From Streptomyces inusitatus (GTDB lineage: Bacteria > Actinomycetota > Actinomycetes > Streptomycetales > Streptomycetaceae), in the NCBI RefSeq assembly GCF_014651115.1, contig NZ_BMWG01000009.1, positions 1 to 64,000 of the forward strand: a DNA stretch of 64,000 nt, written 5' to 3'. This document shows, one piece after another, positions 34,128 to 42,955 of the stretch (its first letter is position 1; every line of letters begins with the position of its first letter). The translations under genes and the position numbers were made by a program. The notes under the pieces were generated by a model, which had not been told where the DNA came from, did no database searches, and saw only the letters and a program-made list of their open reading frames with translations.

Positions 34128-35516
34128 GTGACCACACCTCCCGCCACTCCGCTCCGGGTCGCCCTGGTCAACGGCGGCTTCGAAGAGCCGGTCCTCAACG
34201 CCAGCTTCGAGATCCTGCCGGACTCGACCCAGTCACAGGCCAGGAAGGTCCCCGGCTGGATCACCACCGCGACCGACCATCTGGTCGAGCTGTGGCGCTC
34301 CGGCCACGACGGCGTCCCGTCGGCCGTGGGCACCCAGTTCGCCGAGCTGAACGCCCATCAGGTGTCCACGCTCTACCAGGACCTGCCGACCACCCCCGGT
34401 ACCAAGCTCTACTGGAAGCTGTACCACCGGGGGCGGGCGGGCACCGATGTCATGGCGCTGGACATCGGCGCGCCGGGCGCCGTGGTCCAGCAGCGGACCT
34501 TCAGCGACGGCAACACCGCGTGGGGCTTCTACACCGGGACCTACACCGTCCCGGCGGGCCAGACCCTGACCCGCTTCGCCTTCCGCTCCGTCTCCGCCGC
34601 CGGGGGCCCGGCGGCCGGGAACTTCCTGGACGGGGTCTTCTTCGGGACCGCCCCCGTCGTGGCCCTTGAGAAGACCGTCTCCCCGGCAGGCCCGGTGGAG
34701 GTCGGCAGCGTCCTCACCTACCGGGTCAGGGCGACGAACACCGGCGGCGACGCGGCCGAGGCCCTCGTCCTGACCGACGCCGTCCCGGCCGGCACCACCT
34801 TCCTGCCGGGCTCCCTGCGCATCGTGGACGGGCCGAACGCCGGCGCGAAGACCGACCAGAGCGGCGACGACCAGGCGAACTTCGACGCCACCGGCAGCAG
34901 AGTGGTCTTCCGGCTCGGTACCGGCGCCTCCGCGACGCAGGGCGGCGCGCTGGCCAACACCGCCGCCCTGCCCACGGGGACCACGGTGGAGTACAAGGTC
35001 ACCGTGAACACCGCGAGCGGCGGCGGGCGGATCACCAACACGGCCTCGGCCACCTATGAGAACCGTCTCGCGGCGACCCCCGAACAACTGACCGCCACCT
35101 CCAACCAGACGTCCGTCGACGTCCGCCCGACCACCGACCTGACCGTGACCAAGGCCGCCGACGCGACCAGCGTCACCGTCGGGCAGACCGTGACCTACCG
35201 GATCACCGTCCGCAACACCGGCCCCAACCCGGCGACCGGCGTCACCGTCACCGACCAGCTCCCCGCCTCCCTCGTCTTCCTCTCGGCCGAATCCTCCACC
35301 GGGGCCTACAACCTGGCGACCGGCCAATGGCCCGTCGGCGCCCTCGCCCACGGCGCCACCGCCACCCTGACCCTGCGGGCCAAGGCCACCACCCCCGGCC
35401 GGGTCACCAACACCGCCACCGTGACCGGCAGCGAGAGCGACCCCGACCAGACGGACAACGCCGACAGCGTCATCGTCTGCGTCGCCGCCGCGCCCGTCTG
35501 CGCCGCGCAGGCGTAG
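34128..35516 (+). CDS. DUF11-repeat surface-type protein without signal peptide
   Basis: A 462-aa protein. Residues about 1-180 form a beta-sandwich (VNGGFEEPVLNASFEI, GTQFAELNAH, YWKLYHRGRAG) of the carbohydrate-binding type. Two DUF11 Ig-like modules follow (VALEKTVSPAGPVEVG with YRVRATNTGGDAAEALVLTD, and LTVTKAADATSVTVG with YRITVRNTGPNPATGVTVTD). DUF11 modules stack into stalks on cell surfaces. There is neither a signal peptide nor an LPxTG anchor. The end is CVAAAPVCAAQA. GTG start with AAGGGGAAG upstream. Confidence 0.8.
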   Translation: MTTPPATPLRVALVNGGFEEPVLNASFEILPDSTQSQARKVPGWITTATDHLVELWRSGHDGVPSAVGTQFAELNAHQVSTLYQDLPTTPGTKLYWKLYHRGRAGTDVMALDIGAPGAVVQQRTFSDGNTAWGFYTGTYTVPAGQTLTRFAFRSVSAAGGPAAGNFLDGVFFGTAPVVALEKTVSPAGPVEVGSVLTYRVRATNTGGDAAEALVLTDAVPAGTTFLPGSLRIVDGPNAGAKTDQSGDDQANFDATGSRVVFRLGTGASATQGGALANTAALPTGTTVEYKVTVNTASGGGRITNTASATYENRLAATPEQLTATSNQTSVDVRPTTDLTVTKAADATSVTVGQTVTYRITVRNTGPNPATGVTVTDQLPASLVFLSAESSTGAYNLATGQWPVGALAHGATATLTLRAKATTPGRVTNTATVTGSESDPDQTDNADSVIVCVAAAPVCAAQA

Positions 35517-35727
35517 ACCGCTCCTTCGTTACGCAGTCACGCAGTACTTGGTGAAGCGTCCTGTGAACGTGTCGCTCGCCCAGCCGGGTGCCGCCACCGG
35601 CCGACGGCCTGATCCGGATCCCGTCGGGACGACCGGCTGCCAGTCCTCCCGATCCCTTCACTCACCACCAGGTCGTCGCACTCTCTGCTTTCATGCAACT
35701 CCCACCACATCGAAGGGCACGACCGCA

Positions 35728-37377
35728 ATGACCGACACAATCCCCGGCGCGACCGGGGCACCGTTACCGCCGCTGTCGGACGCGGACTTCCGTCTGGGCG
35801 CCGAGCCCTTCACCCACGAGCGCCGGGCGGAGGTGCTGGACCGGCTGGAGGAGCATCTCGAACGGCACCGGGTCCGGATGCTCGGCTACCAGGTCAACCT
35901 CTCCCTCGACGGCCATGCCTCCCTCGGCCGCTTCCTGCGTCACCACATCAACAATGCCGGGGACCCGTTCGTCGACAGCCGCTTCAGCCTGCACTCCCGC
36001 TGGCTGGAGCGCGCGGTCCTCGAACACTACGCCCGGCTGTGGCACGCCCGGCTGCCCGAGGACCCCGCCCGCCCCCGGAACGACGACGCCTGGGGCTACG
36101 TCCTGTCCATGGGCAGCACCGAGGGCAATCTCTACGCCCTGTGGAACGCCCGCGACTACCTCGACGGCAACGCCCTCGTCCGCGACGAGATCTCCGGAGA
36201 GGCGAGCTGCCGCACCACCTACGTCCGGGCCCAGCACCCCGACGACAACCCCAACGCCTACTCCCCCGTGGCCTTCTTCTCCCAGGAGACCCACTACTCC
36301 CACATCAAGGCCATGCGGGTCCTGGACATCCCGACCTTCTACGACCTCGGCGGCAGCCTCTACCCCGGCCAGTGCCCGATCGACCTGTCCGGCACCGGTA
36401 CGCGGACGTACAACGGCTGGCCCCTGGGCGGCGTCCCCACCACCGGCGGCGACGAGGGGCCGGGCACGGTCGACATCGACGCACTCGTCCCGCTCGTGGA
36501 GTTCTTCGCGGCCAAGGGCCACCCCGTCCTCGTCAACTTCAACGTCGGCAGCGTCTTCAAGGGCGCGTACGACGATGTCGAAACCGCCTGCGCACGGCTC
36601 CGGCCGGTCTTCGAGCGATACGGTCTGGTCGACCGCACGGTGCGCTTCGACCCCGACGACCCGGAGCGGACCAGCGTACGGAACGGCTACTGGGTCCACG
36701 TCGACGGCGCACTCGGCGGCGCCTACGCCCCCTACCTGGAAAAAGCCCGCGACAGCGGCCTGGTGAAGAGCGCCCCGCCCGTCTTCGACTTCCGGATCCC
36801 GGAGGTCTCCTCCATCGTCACCAGCGGACACAAATACCCGGGCGCCCCGGTCCCCACCGGCATCTACCTCTCCCGCGCCGGATCCAAGCTGCGCCCGCCC
36901 TCCGACCCGGCGGTCGTCTCCTCACCGGACAGCACCTTCGCCGGATCCCGCAGCGGCTTCGCCTCCCTCGCCATGTGGAACCACCTCGCGCGGCTCGGCG
37001 AGGAGGAACAGCTACGGCAGGCCGCCGAATCCCTGCACGTCGCCGAGTACGCCGCCGCCCGGCTCAGGGAACTGAGCGCCACCCTCCGGGAACGCGAGGA
37101 ACCCTGGGCGGAGGACGGCATCGAGGTCGGACACGGCGACCACGCGCTCAGCATCTGGTTCCAGCAGCCCCGAACCGAGATCACCGCCAAATACACCCTG
37201 GCCTGCGTCCCTCTCAGCCGTGACGGACAACGACACGACTACAGCCATGTCTACGTCATGCCCCATGTGACCCGGGACCTCATCGACGAACTCCTCACCG
37301 ACCTCGCCCGCCCCGGAGCGTTCGACCGCACCGCCGAGGAAGGAGCCGTCCGCCCGCCCCTCCCCGGACAAGACTGA
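35728..37377 (+). CDS. PLP-dependent decarboxylase, histidine/aromatic (group II) type
   Basis: A 549-aa decarboxylase. The PLP lysine lies in TSGHKYPGAP, the substrate and cofactor region includes MGSTEGNLYALWNARD, SQETHYSHIKAMRVL and HVDGALGGAY, and the C-terminus matches pyridoxal-dependent decarboxylase domains resembling histidine decarboxylase. It probably makes an amine from an amino acid; the substrate cannot be read. ATG 35728 has GAAGGG upstream. It stands alone between the DUF11 gene and a degenerate zone. Confidence 0.85.
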   Translation: MTDTIPGATGAPLPPLSDADFRLGAEPFTHERRAEVLDRLEEHLERHRVRMLGYQVNLSLDGHASLGRFLRHHINNAGDPFVDSRFSLHSRWLERAVLEHYARLWHARLPEDPARPRNDDAWGYVLSMGSTEGNLYALWNARDYLDGNALVRDEISGEASCRTTYVRAQHPDDNPNAYSPVAFFSQETHYSHIKAMRVLDIPTFYDLGGSLYPGQCPIDLSGTGTRTYNGWPLGGVPTTGGDEGPGTVDIDALVPLVEFFAAKGHPVLVNFNVGSVFKGAYDDVETACARLRPVFERYGLVDRTVRFDPDDPERTSVRNGYWVHVDGALGGAYAPYLEKARDSGLVKSAPPVFDFRIPEVSSIVTSGHKYPGAPVPTGIYLSRAGSKLRPPSDPAVVSSPDSTFAGSRSGFASLAMWNHLARLGEEEQLRQAAESLHVAEYAAARLRELSATLREREEPWAEDGIEVGHGDHALSIWFQQPRTEITAKYTLACVPLSRDGQRHDYSHVYVMPHVTRDLIDELLTDLARPGAFDRTAEEGAVRPPLPGQD

Positions 37378-37782
37378 CCCGGCACACCCGGCACACCCGG
37401 ACCGAGGACACCGACGCCCCCGCCCAGCCGGACCGCGCGCGGGACGGGGCCCACACAGCGACGGACCGGCCGCACCCGGCCAACGGGTACGGCCGGTCCA
37501 CCGCGGATGGCGGGTCGGCCCGCGAACACGGCCCGGCAGGTCACACGCCGATGACGACGGTGCGGCGGAAGATCCTTGTGCTGGTGGACCCGCCGGCCGG
37601 TCGACTCGTGAACGCCCCGCCCCGGCCCGGGCGGAGCAGGCTGTGTCGGGGGCCTCCGCTCCCGGGATGTCAGCGCGCGGAGGGCTCTCGCCCGCAGAGA
37701 GGATCGCCCGTGCGGAGGGTTCGGCGTATGGTCCCGACTCCGCGACACAGCTGGATACCCCGCCGCGGTGTCCGTTGTCCGG

Positions 37783-37816
37783 CTCTGAGAGATCGTTCTC
37801 ACTCAAGAACGGGACG
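37783..37816. repeat. 34-bp motif also present upstream of the serine recombinase
   Basis: Matches 56232-56265 at 29 of 34 positions, with a shared core CGTTCTCACTCAA and end CGGGACG. Here it sits in a gene-free, decayed stretch (37378-37972) next to a broken protease gene. Possibly a recombination or crossover site. Confidence 0.6.
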
Positions 37817-37972
37817 GGTACACCGACTGCGTTGACGGGTGGGTGGGACCGTATGCCAAACCCTCCCCGCCGACGATCCCGCCCGCGAGTGAGGAACGCC
37901 GCCACGCCCGCTCCACCCGGTCGGGCGGAGCGGGAAGCGGGGACACATGGAGCGGGGACGGCGTGAGGGGTG

Positions 37973-38376
37973 TCAGATTCCGGTCTTGCCGGTGATCCAG
38001 GGGCGGTGGGCGGCGACGTTGGTGCAGACGGAGGGGAACCGGCCACTGCAGACGGAGTGGCCCAGCTGACGATGCCGAGCACCCGGCCGTTCTGGGCGAG
38101 CGGGCCGCCTCTGTCGCCCAGGCAAGCCGACTTGGGAGGGGCCTTGTCGAGTGTGCAGAGGTGGCCGGCGTTGATGTTCTGGCCCAGTCGGTGGAGTTCT
38201 GGGACTGCACCGACACCTGGTACGGGTACACGCCCGCCGGGGCATCCGTCCCGCCGACGACCGCGGACGCCCGCCCCGCCCCACCTCCGACCAGCCCGGC
38301 CACCACCAGCACCGCTCCCAGCACCGACGCCGCACCCTGCCTGAAGGGTGCGCTTGCCTCGGAGCGTGACGGCCAT
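37973..38376 (-). pseudogene. Broken trypsin-like (S1) serine protease gene
   Basis: Pieces of a secreted trypsin are spread over several frames. MAVTLRGKRTL and then a signal-like LGAVLVVAGLVGGGAG lead to the mature start VVGGTDAPAGVYPYQVSVQ. About 100 residues containing the catalytic His and Asp are deleted. Next comes SACLGDRGGPLAQNGRVLG, in which the catalytic GDSGG has become GDRGG. A last shift gives CTNVAAHRPWITGKTGI and a stop. At least three frame changes plus loss of all three catalytic residues make it non-functional. Confidence 0.8.
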
Positions 38377-38467
38377 ACGCGCGGGCGGGCAAGCGGCGAA
38401 CCGGCCGTTCCCGGACTGAGGGTCCGGCCGACTCCGCCGCCGAGTCAGGGCCTGGTGGGGCGTCGGT

Positions 38468-38608
38468 TCAGGCGCCGATGCCGATGGTGAGGCTGAAGAT
38501 CTCGCGTACGGAGGTCCCGAACGTCAGCAGGGTCACGGACCCGAGCAGGGCGAACGCGGTCGCGGAGAGGGCGGTGGCCGCTGTCGCGGCGCGGCGGAAG
38601 GTGTTCAC
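38468..38608 (-). CDS. 46-aa hydrophobic peptide
   Basis: GTG at 38608 with AAGGA upstream; the frame runs to TGA at 38468. The peptide is MNTFRRAATAATALSATAFA, then a hydrophobic helix with LLGSVTLLTFG, ending FSLTIGIGA. It looks like a single-span or signal-like peptide. It is third in a row of tiny minus-strand genes after the tail-fibre-like fragment and the 21-aa peptide. No family recognised. Confidence 0.45.
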   Translation of the reverse strand: MNTFRRAATAATALSATAFALLGSVTLLTFGTSVREIFSLTIGIGA

Positions 38609-38642
38609 GGGTGGGTCCTTGTCACAGAGCTTGGGCGGGCGG

Positions 38643-38708
38643 TCAGAGCGAGGTGATCACAGGGCCGAGGCCGCTGATCAGTGCGATGATGGCTTCGGTC
38701 AGAGTCAT
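38643..38708 (-). CDS. 21-aa amphipathic peptide
   Basis: ATG at 38708 has GAGAGG at good spacing and overlaps the TGA of the preceding S74-like frame (ATGA), so it is translationally coupled. The peptide MTLTEAIIALISGLGPVITS plus a final Leu would form an amphipathic helix, like small membrane-active peptides, leaderless bacteriocins or type I toxins. Its size makes the call tentative, but the ribosome site and coupling are better than chance. Confidence 0.45.
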   Translation of the reverse strand: MTLTEAIIALISGLGPVITSL

Positions 38709-38974
38709 GGTGTCCTCTCCCCGGGGTCGGGTTCGGGTTCGTTTGTGTGCGCGCAACAACACAGGGTTTGTGCGGCCTGCTGCTGTTCGAGGTGGCGCAG
38801 GCGGCGGGAGAGTTCCTGGACGGCGGCGATCAGCACGCCCTGGCCGTCGACGACGTCGATGGTCGTCTCCCGGCGGCCGTAGCCGAAGGCGGCCCGCCAG
38901 TCCTGAGCCATCGGCCCGATGCGCAGGGTGTCCGGGTCCCAGTCGTACCGACGGCCGACGGCCGACCCGAGCAC
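38705..38974 (-). CDS. Tail-fibre intramolecular chaperone-like (peptidase S74 type) fragment
   Basis: An 89-aa frame with YDWDPDTLRIGPMAQDWRAAF, then TIDVVDGQGVLIAAVQELSR and a short coiled coil LRHLEQQQAAQ. The motif pair (GPMAQDW, then an Asp-Gly VLLAAVQEL-type helix) is that of the C-terminal S74 chaperone that trimerises and cleaves itself off phage tail fibres. The upstream fibre part is missing or in other frames, so this is either a detached chaperone or a remnant. The start (GTG 38974) has a poor ribosome site. Its stop overlaps the 21-aa peptide start. Confidence 0.5.
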   Translation of the reverse strand: MLGSAVGRRYDWDPDTLRIGPMAQDWRAAFGYGRRETTIDVVDGQGVLIAAVQELSRRLRHLEQQQAAQTLCCCAHTNEPEPDPGERTP

Positions 38975-39393
38975 CCCGGACGGCAGGCGAAGACGGCACC
39001 AGCCCGCCCCCGCCGTGCCTCGGCAGCCACCCCCGCGCCCTGATCACGATTCCGTATCGGCGGAATACCTGCTGGTCCAGGTGGATCCTCCGCCCAGTCG
39101 ATCTGCCGATGGGCTGGAGGTTCGTGCGGGTGATCTGAAGGCGGACCGTGTGGACGGCGGGCGTGCGGTGAAAATGGCGGGGTCGTCGGTGGCACCGGAT
39201 CGGTGGATTGGAGCCGTCCGCGGACCGTGTGCGTGGCGAAGGATTTCATGCCGTACACGGTGGTGGCGCTGAAGATGATCCGGCAGCGGATGAACGGCAG
39301 CTCGCAGCCGTGATCGTTCTCGCCGATCTCGGCTGCACCGCTGGTCCCCATGGGCGGAGCCCGCCGCTCGTGTTACGGAGGGCCACTTGGTGC

Positions 39394-39549
39394 CTATGGG
39401 CGGGTGGACACGACGTGGGGCACGCCGTTGACGGTGACGGTGCCGTCGTTGTCCTCCAGCGCTTCGGCGGGGACGGTCGGGGAGCCACCGTGGTGCGTGA
39501 AAACGGCGATGAGGAGGGCGTGGGAGACGTCTTCGGGGTGCACGTTCAC
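39394..39549 (-). CDS. 51-aa small protein, unknown
   Basis: GTG at 39549 follows GGAGG with 7-nt spacing. The protein (MNVHPEDVSHALLIAVFTHH, then GGSPTVPAEALEDNDGTVTV and NGVPHVVSTRP) looks coding, with good third-position bias. It lies about 110 nt downstream of the metzincin gene and on the same strand, so it may be the operon's last gene. No family recognised. Confidence 0.5.
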   Translation of the reverse strand: MNVHPEDVSHALLIAVFTHHGGSPTVPAEALEDNDGTVTVNGVPHVVSTRP

Positions 39550-39657
39550 CGTGAGTCCTCCCCCGCTGGCGCTGGGCTGGCGTCGGTCGGGGTGCGGGGC
39601 GCGGGGTGCGGGGCCGGGGTCCCGTACGGTTCCCCGGCCCGGTCCTGGTGGGTGTTG

Positions 39658-42405
39658 TCAGGTCTGGTCGCCGGTGAGTTCGGCGATGGCGGCACGGGTT
39701 TCGTCGGCCTGTTGCCGGATGTGCTGCTGGACGTGGGCGGGGACGCCCTGGTGGTGGAAGTGAGTGGTGAGGTCGGTCAGGACGGCTTCGGCCCGGTCGA
39801 GGTCGCCGGCTTTGGCGTGGACGGTCGCGAGGCGGCGCATGGCGGCGTTGAGGGTGAGGTTGTCCAGGCCGGTCGCCTCGTCGGTGCGGGAGGCGGTGAT
39901 GGCGTCGGTGAGTTCGTGGGTGGCGGTGGCGGTGTCGGGTTGGCGGACGGTGAGGCGGCCGTCGGTGATGGTCTGGAAGTGGCGTCCGGCGTTGGCGCCG
40001 TGGGCGAGGCGGGCGTGAGCGGCGAGCGGGTGGTCGCCGTGGCGTTCGATGAGTTCCTGGAGGGCGTCGTTGCCAGCGGTGAGGGTGGGGGTATCGGAGC
40101 CGAGGAGGGTGAGGAGTGCGCCCTGTTCGTCGCCGAGGAGGAGTTCGCCGGCTTCCTGGTCGGTGCGGTCGAGGGGGAGGCGGACGCGGAGGGTGCGGGT
40201 CGGTGAGACGAGGCGGGTGCCGTCGAGGGCGGTGTGGACGGCGGTGACCCGGTAGAGGCCGGGGTCGGCGAAGGTGAGGCCGTCGGCGCCGTAGCCGAGG
40301 TAGACCGTCTCGTACACCGCGGGCTGGGCGGTGGTGAGGGTGAGGGTCTGCTCGGCGGCGCCGTGGCCGTGGCAGGCGCGGACCATGGGGCGGAAGGGGG
40401 TGGTGCGGCCCCGGGGGTCGGTGACCAGGACGAGGGTCCGTTCACCGCCCGGACCGATGTGCCGGGCGGCGGTCACCTCGTCGCGGGTGCCGGTGAGGGC
40501 GAGTTTGAGCTCGGCGGTGACCGGCTCGCCGTAGCCGAACACCTGCTTTCCGCCGAGGGTCAGCGCCAGCCCGGAGCCGTCGTCCCGCAGCGGTGTCTGG
40601 GCCGTGGCGAGGGCCTCGTCGGGCAGGAGCGCGCCGCCGGTCTGGAAGGAGGAACCTCCCGGTACGACGTGCCGGTAGTGGCCGTGCCGCAAGTGGCGCA
40701 GTTCGTCCGTGGAGAAGTGGAAGGGGAAGTCCTGCCAGAAGTGTCCGGCGCCTTGTCGGCCCGCTCCGTCGTCGTATCCCCAGGGGTAGTTCATCCAGGA
40801 CAGTTCGCCGTAGCCCTGGTTGGGGCCCAGGGGGGACGGAGGGTCGTTGATGTCCTTGCGCCAGGAGTGGGACAGGTTGAAGGCGTGACCGATCTCGTGG
40901 ACGTAGGTGAGGAGTTCGTCGGCGGTGCCCAGCGCCTGGTGGTCACGCAGGGACTTGTAGAGGATGACCAGGCCCTGGCGGCCCCGGAACTGCGTGTCGA
41001 ACATGAGCCCGAAGGCCTCCGTGGAGCTGTAGGAGGCGATGAACGCCCAGAGCTTCCACTGGGGGCTGGTGCCGCGGAGGCTGTAGTTCGCCCTCATCGC
41101 CGCGTACAGCTCGGACGGTGACCACCGCAGGTCCGTGCCGGAGCTGTCGGCGATGGTGTTGGCGGTGCCGGCGGCCCGGATCTCTATCCCGGCCTCGGCG
41201 TAGGCGGAGGCGACGCTCAGCACCCGGTTGCGGTAGCCGGGCGGCACCGGCGCGAGGGTGGTGTCGTAGCTCTGGAAGACCTCCACCCCCTCGATCACGT
41301 CGGTCTCCAGCTCCACCATCCGCAGCGCCGTGCCGGTCTGCGCGCAGGCGAACTGGAGCGGGCCGGTGCCGTCCGGCTTGGTGAGGGAGAGGGCGGCGGC
41401 GGCGGGCGTGGCCGTGGCGGGGACGCGGGGGACGGTGAGGGTGAGCGTGGTCTGGGCGACGCTGCCGGCCCAGGCCAGACCGGTCTGGGTCAGGGTGTAC
41501 CGGTCGCTGTGCTGTTCGATGGTCAGGGCGTCGGTGCTGCGGAAGGAGCCGGCCAGGGAGCCGTCGGGGTTGAAGAGGTCGCCGCTGACCATGCACAGGG
41601 CCCGGCTGCCCTCCAGGTCCACGCGCAGCTCCGCGCGCTGGCCGGTGCCGGTGTCCTTCTTCCAGGTGCCCGTCACCGTCCGGTAGGGGGTCCGGTACGG
41701 CTCGGGGAGCGCGCTCAGGCCCGGTATCCCGAGTTCGTGCAGCTTTCCGGCGGAGCCGACCGGGCCGGTCCGCCAGTTCAGTAAGAGACCCTGGTCGCCC
41801 TTGACCAGCAGGCTCTGCCGGGCCCCGTCGGTGGCCGGCTTGTAGGCGATCACCTGGTCGAGATCAGAGCGGAAGCCCTCCGGAAGCCGGGCCCAGCCCG
41901 CGCAGCCCGACGCGTCCGGCCCCTCGGTGATCAGCGCGTTGCGGACCACTCCGCTGGTCCAGTGCAGGGTCAGCACCCGCGGGCCCTTGAAGAAGTACGT
42001 CTGCCAGTTCCCGTCCGCCGCGTTCGGCGCCTGGAGCAGGGCGTCGACCTGGGAACGGAAGAACTCCGGCAGCGCGGTTCCCCAGTTGTAGAAGGCGTCC
42101 CACCGGCCCTCGCTGATCCGCCCCCGGTCCCAGTTGTAGAACAGGATGCTGCTGCCCCGGACGAACAGCGTCGCCCATGACCCGCGATCCAGCGGTGTCA
42201 TCACCACCGCCTCACTCAACTTCCGGTACGCCTCCGGCACTCCCTGGAAGTGGGTCACCACCGTGGTCAGCGGCCCCGAGGAGACCAGCGACTGCCCGTT
42301 GACCAGAGCGGCCTCCTCCCCTCGTCGGAACAGGACCTTCCATTCTTCTCCCGGGTAGGCCATCGCCCACGCGAAGCCCGTCGTCTTGTACCGCATGAAC
42401 GCCAT
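39658..42405 (-). CDS. Metzincin-type metalloprotease with hemopexin-like N-terminal repeats
   Basis: A 915-aa protein. Residues about 1-240 contain repeated W-x-[TV]-L-F-x-[RK]-G units (WKVLFRRGEEAALVNG, WATLFVRGSSILFYNW, WQTYFFKGPRVLTLHW), like hemopexin blades. The protease core has HEIGHAFNLSH near residue 503 and a Met-turn WMNYPWG, fitting a zinc metzincin in which the usual Gly of HExxHxxGxxH is Asn. The C-terminal third is beta-rich then helical. No signal peptide. ATG 42405 follows GGGGAGGGG. It is divergent from the giant LamG gene, suggesting a shared control region and function. Confidence 0.82.
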   Translation of the reverse strand: MAFMRYKTTGFAWAMAYPGEEWKVLFRRGEEAALVNGQSLVSSGPLTTVVTHFQGVPEAYRKLSEAVVMTPLDRGSWATLFVRGSSILFYNWDRGRISEGRWDAFYNWGTALPEFFRSQVDALLQAPNAADGNWQTYFFKGPRVLTLHWTSGVVRNALITEGPDASGCAGWARLPEGFRSDLDQVIAYKPATDGARQSLLVKGDQGLLLNWRTGPVGSAGKLHELGIPGLSALPEPYRTPYRTVTGTWKKDTGTGQRAELRVDLEGSRALCMVSGDLFNPDGSLAGSFRSTDALTIEQHSDRYTLTQTGLAWAGSVAQTTLTLTVPRVPATATPAAAALSLTKPDGTGPLQFACAQTGTALRMVELETDVIEGVEVFQSYDTTLAPVPPGYRNRVLSVASAYAEAGIEIRAAGTANTIADSSGTDLRWSPSELYAAMRANYSLRGTSPQWKLWAFIASYSSTEAFGLMFDTQFRGRQGLVILYKSLRDHQALGTADELLTYVHEIGHAFNLSHSWRKDINDPPSPLGPNQGYGELSWMNYPWGYDDGAGRQGAGHFWQDFPFHFSTDELRHLRHGHYRHVVPGGSSFQTGGALLPDEALATAQTPLRDDGSGLALTLGGKQVFGYGEPVTAELKLALTGTRDEVTAARHIGPGGERTLVLVTDPRGRTTPFRPMVRACHGHGAAEQTLTLTTAQPAVYETVYLGYGADGLTFADPGLYRVTAVHTALDGTRLVSPTRTLRVRLPLDRTDQEAGELLLGDEQGALLTLLGSDTPTLTAGNDALQELIERHGDHPLAAHARLAHGANAGRHFQTITDGRLTVRQPDTATATHELTDAITASRTDEATGLDNLTLNAAMRRLATVHAKAGDLDRAEAVLTDLTTHFHHQGVPAHVQQHIRQQADETRAAIAELTGDQT

Positions 42406-42955
42406 GAGCCGTCCCCTCCCCAAGCGCCGCGGAACCTTCCGCCCGCAGCCCAGGGGCGAGTCTGACAGCGATGAACCCCCAGCTCACAGACCGCAAAACG
42501 AAGTTGACCGATCACCGGCACCACACCAGCTCCACCCCGAACATGTATGCGACCCCGACCGTCCGCCGCCTCCGCCCGGCGTGACCATCCGACCGGGTTC
42601 ATTCGGGTCTGCCCCGGAACCCGCCCTGCCGGAATCCCGCCCCCGACCCCAGGCTTCGAAACTATGATCGATAAAAAATGGGCCATCGGCGTTGCGTGCG
42701 GCACCCCGCCGGCCAGGTCGGGCCTTCTTCCGTCGCTGCGGCAGATCAGCCGGTCCGGCGGGACCGGCAAGCCGTGTGGATCATGATGGAGCCAACGCGC
42801 CCCGCCACCGGGCGACGCCGTCCGCCGGTGGGCACACCCGGGTGGGCTGGCTGCCCACCACTGGCTGAAACCACTGTCTGGTTGCGATGATTCACTTTCC
42901 GTAGCCTCCGGGGTGTCTGTCAGTGCGCATGGACACAGCCGAGGGGAGCGGGTTG
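42406..42955. promoter_or_regulatory. 550-nt divergent region between metzincin and LamG genes
   Basis: No supported gene. AT-rich patches occur at about 42659-42675 (CTATGATCGATAAAAAATGG) and 42885-42900, where promoters for the two large genes probably lie. The ribosome site GAGGGGAG at 42941-42948 serves the LamG gene. Confidence 0.45.
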
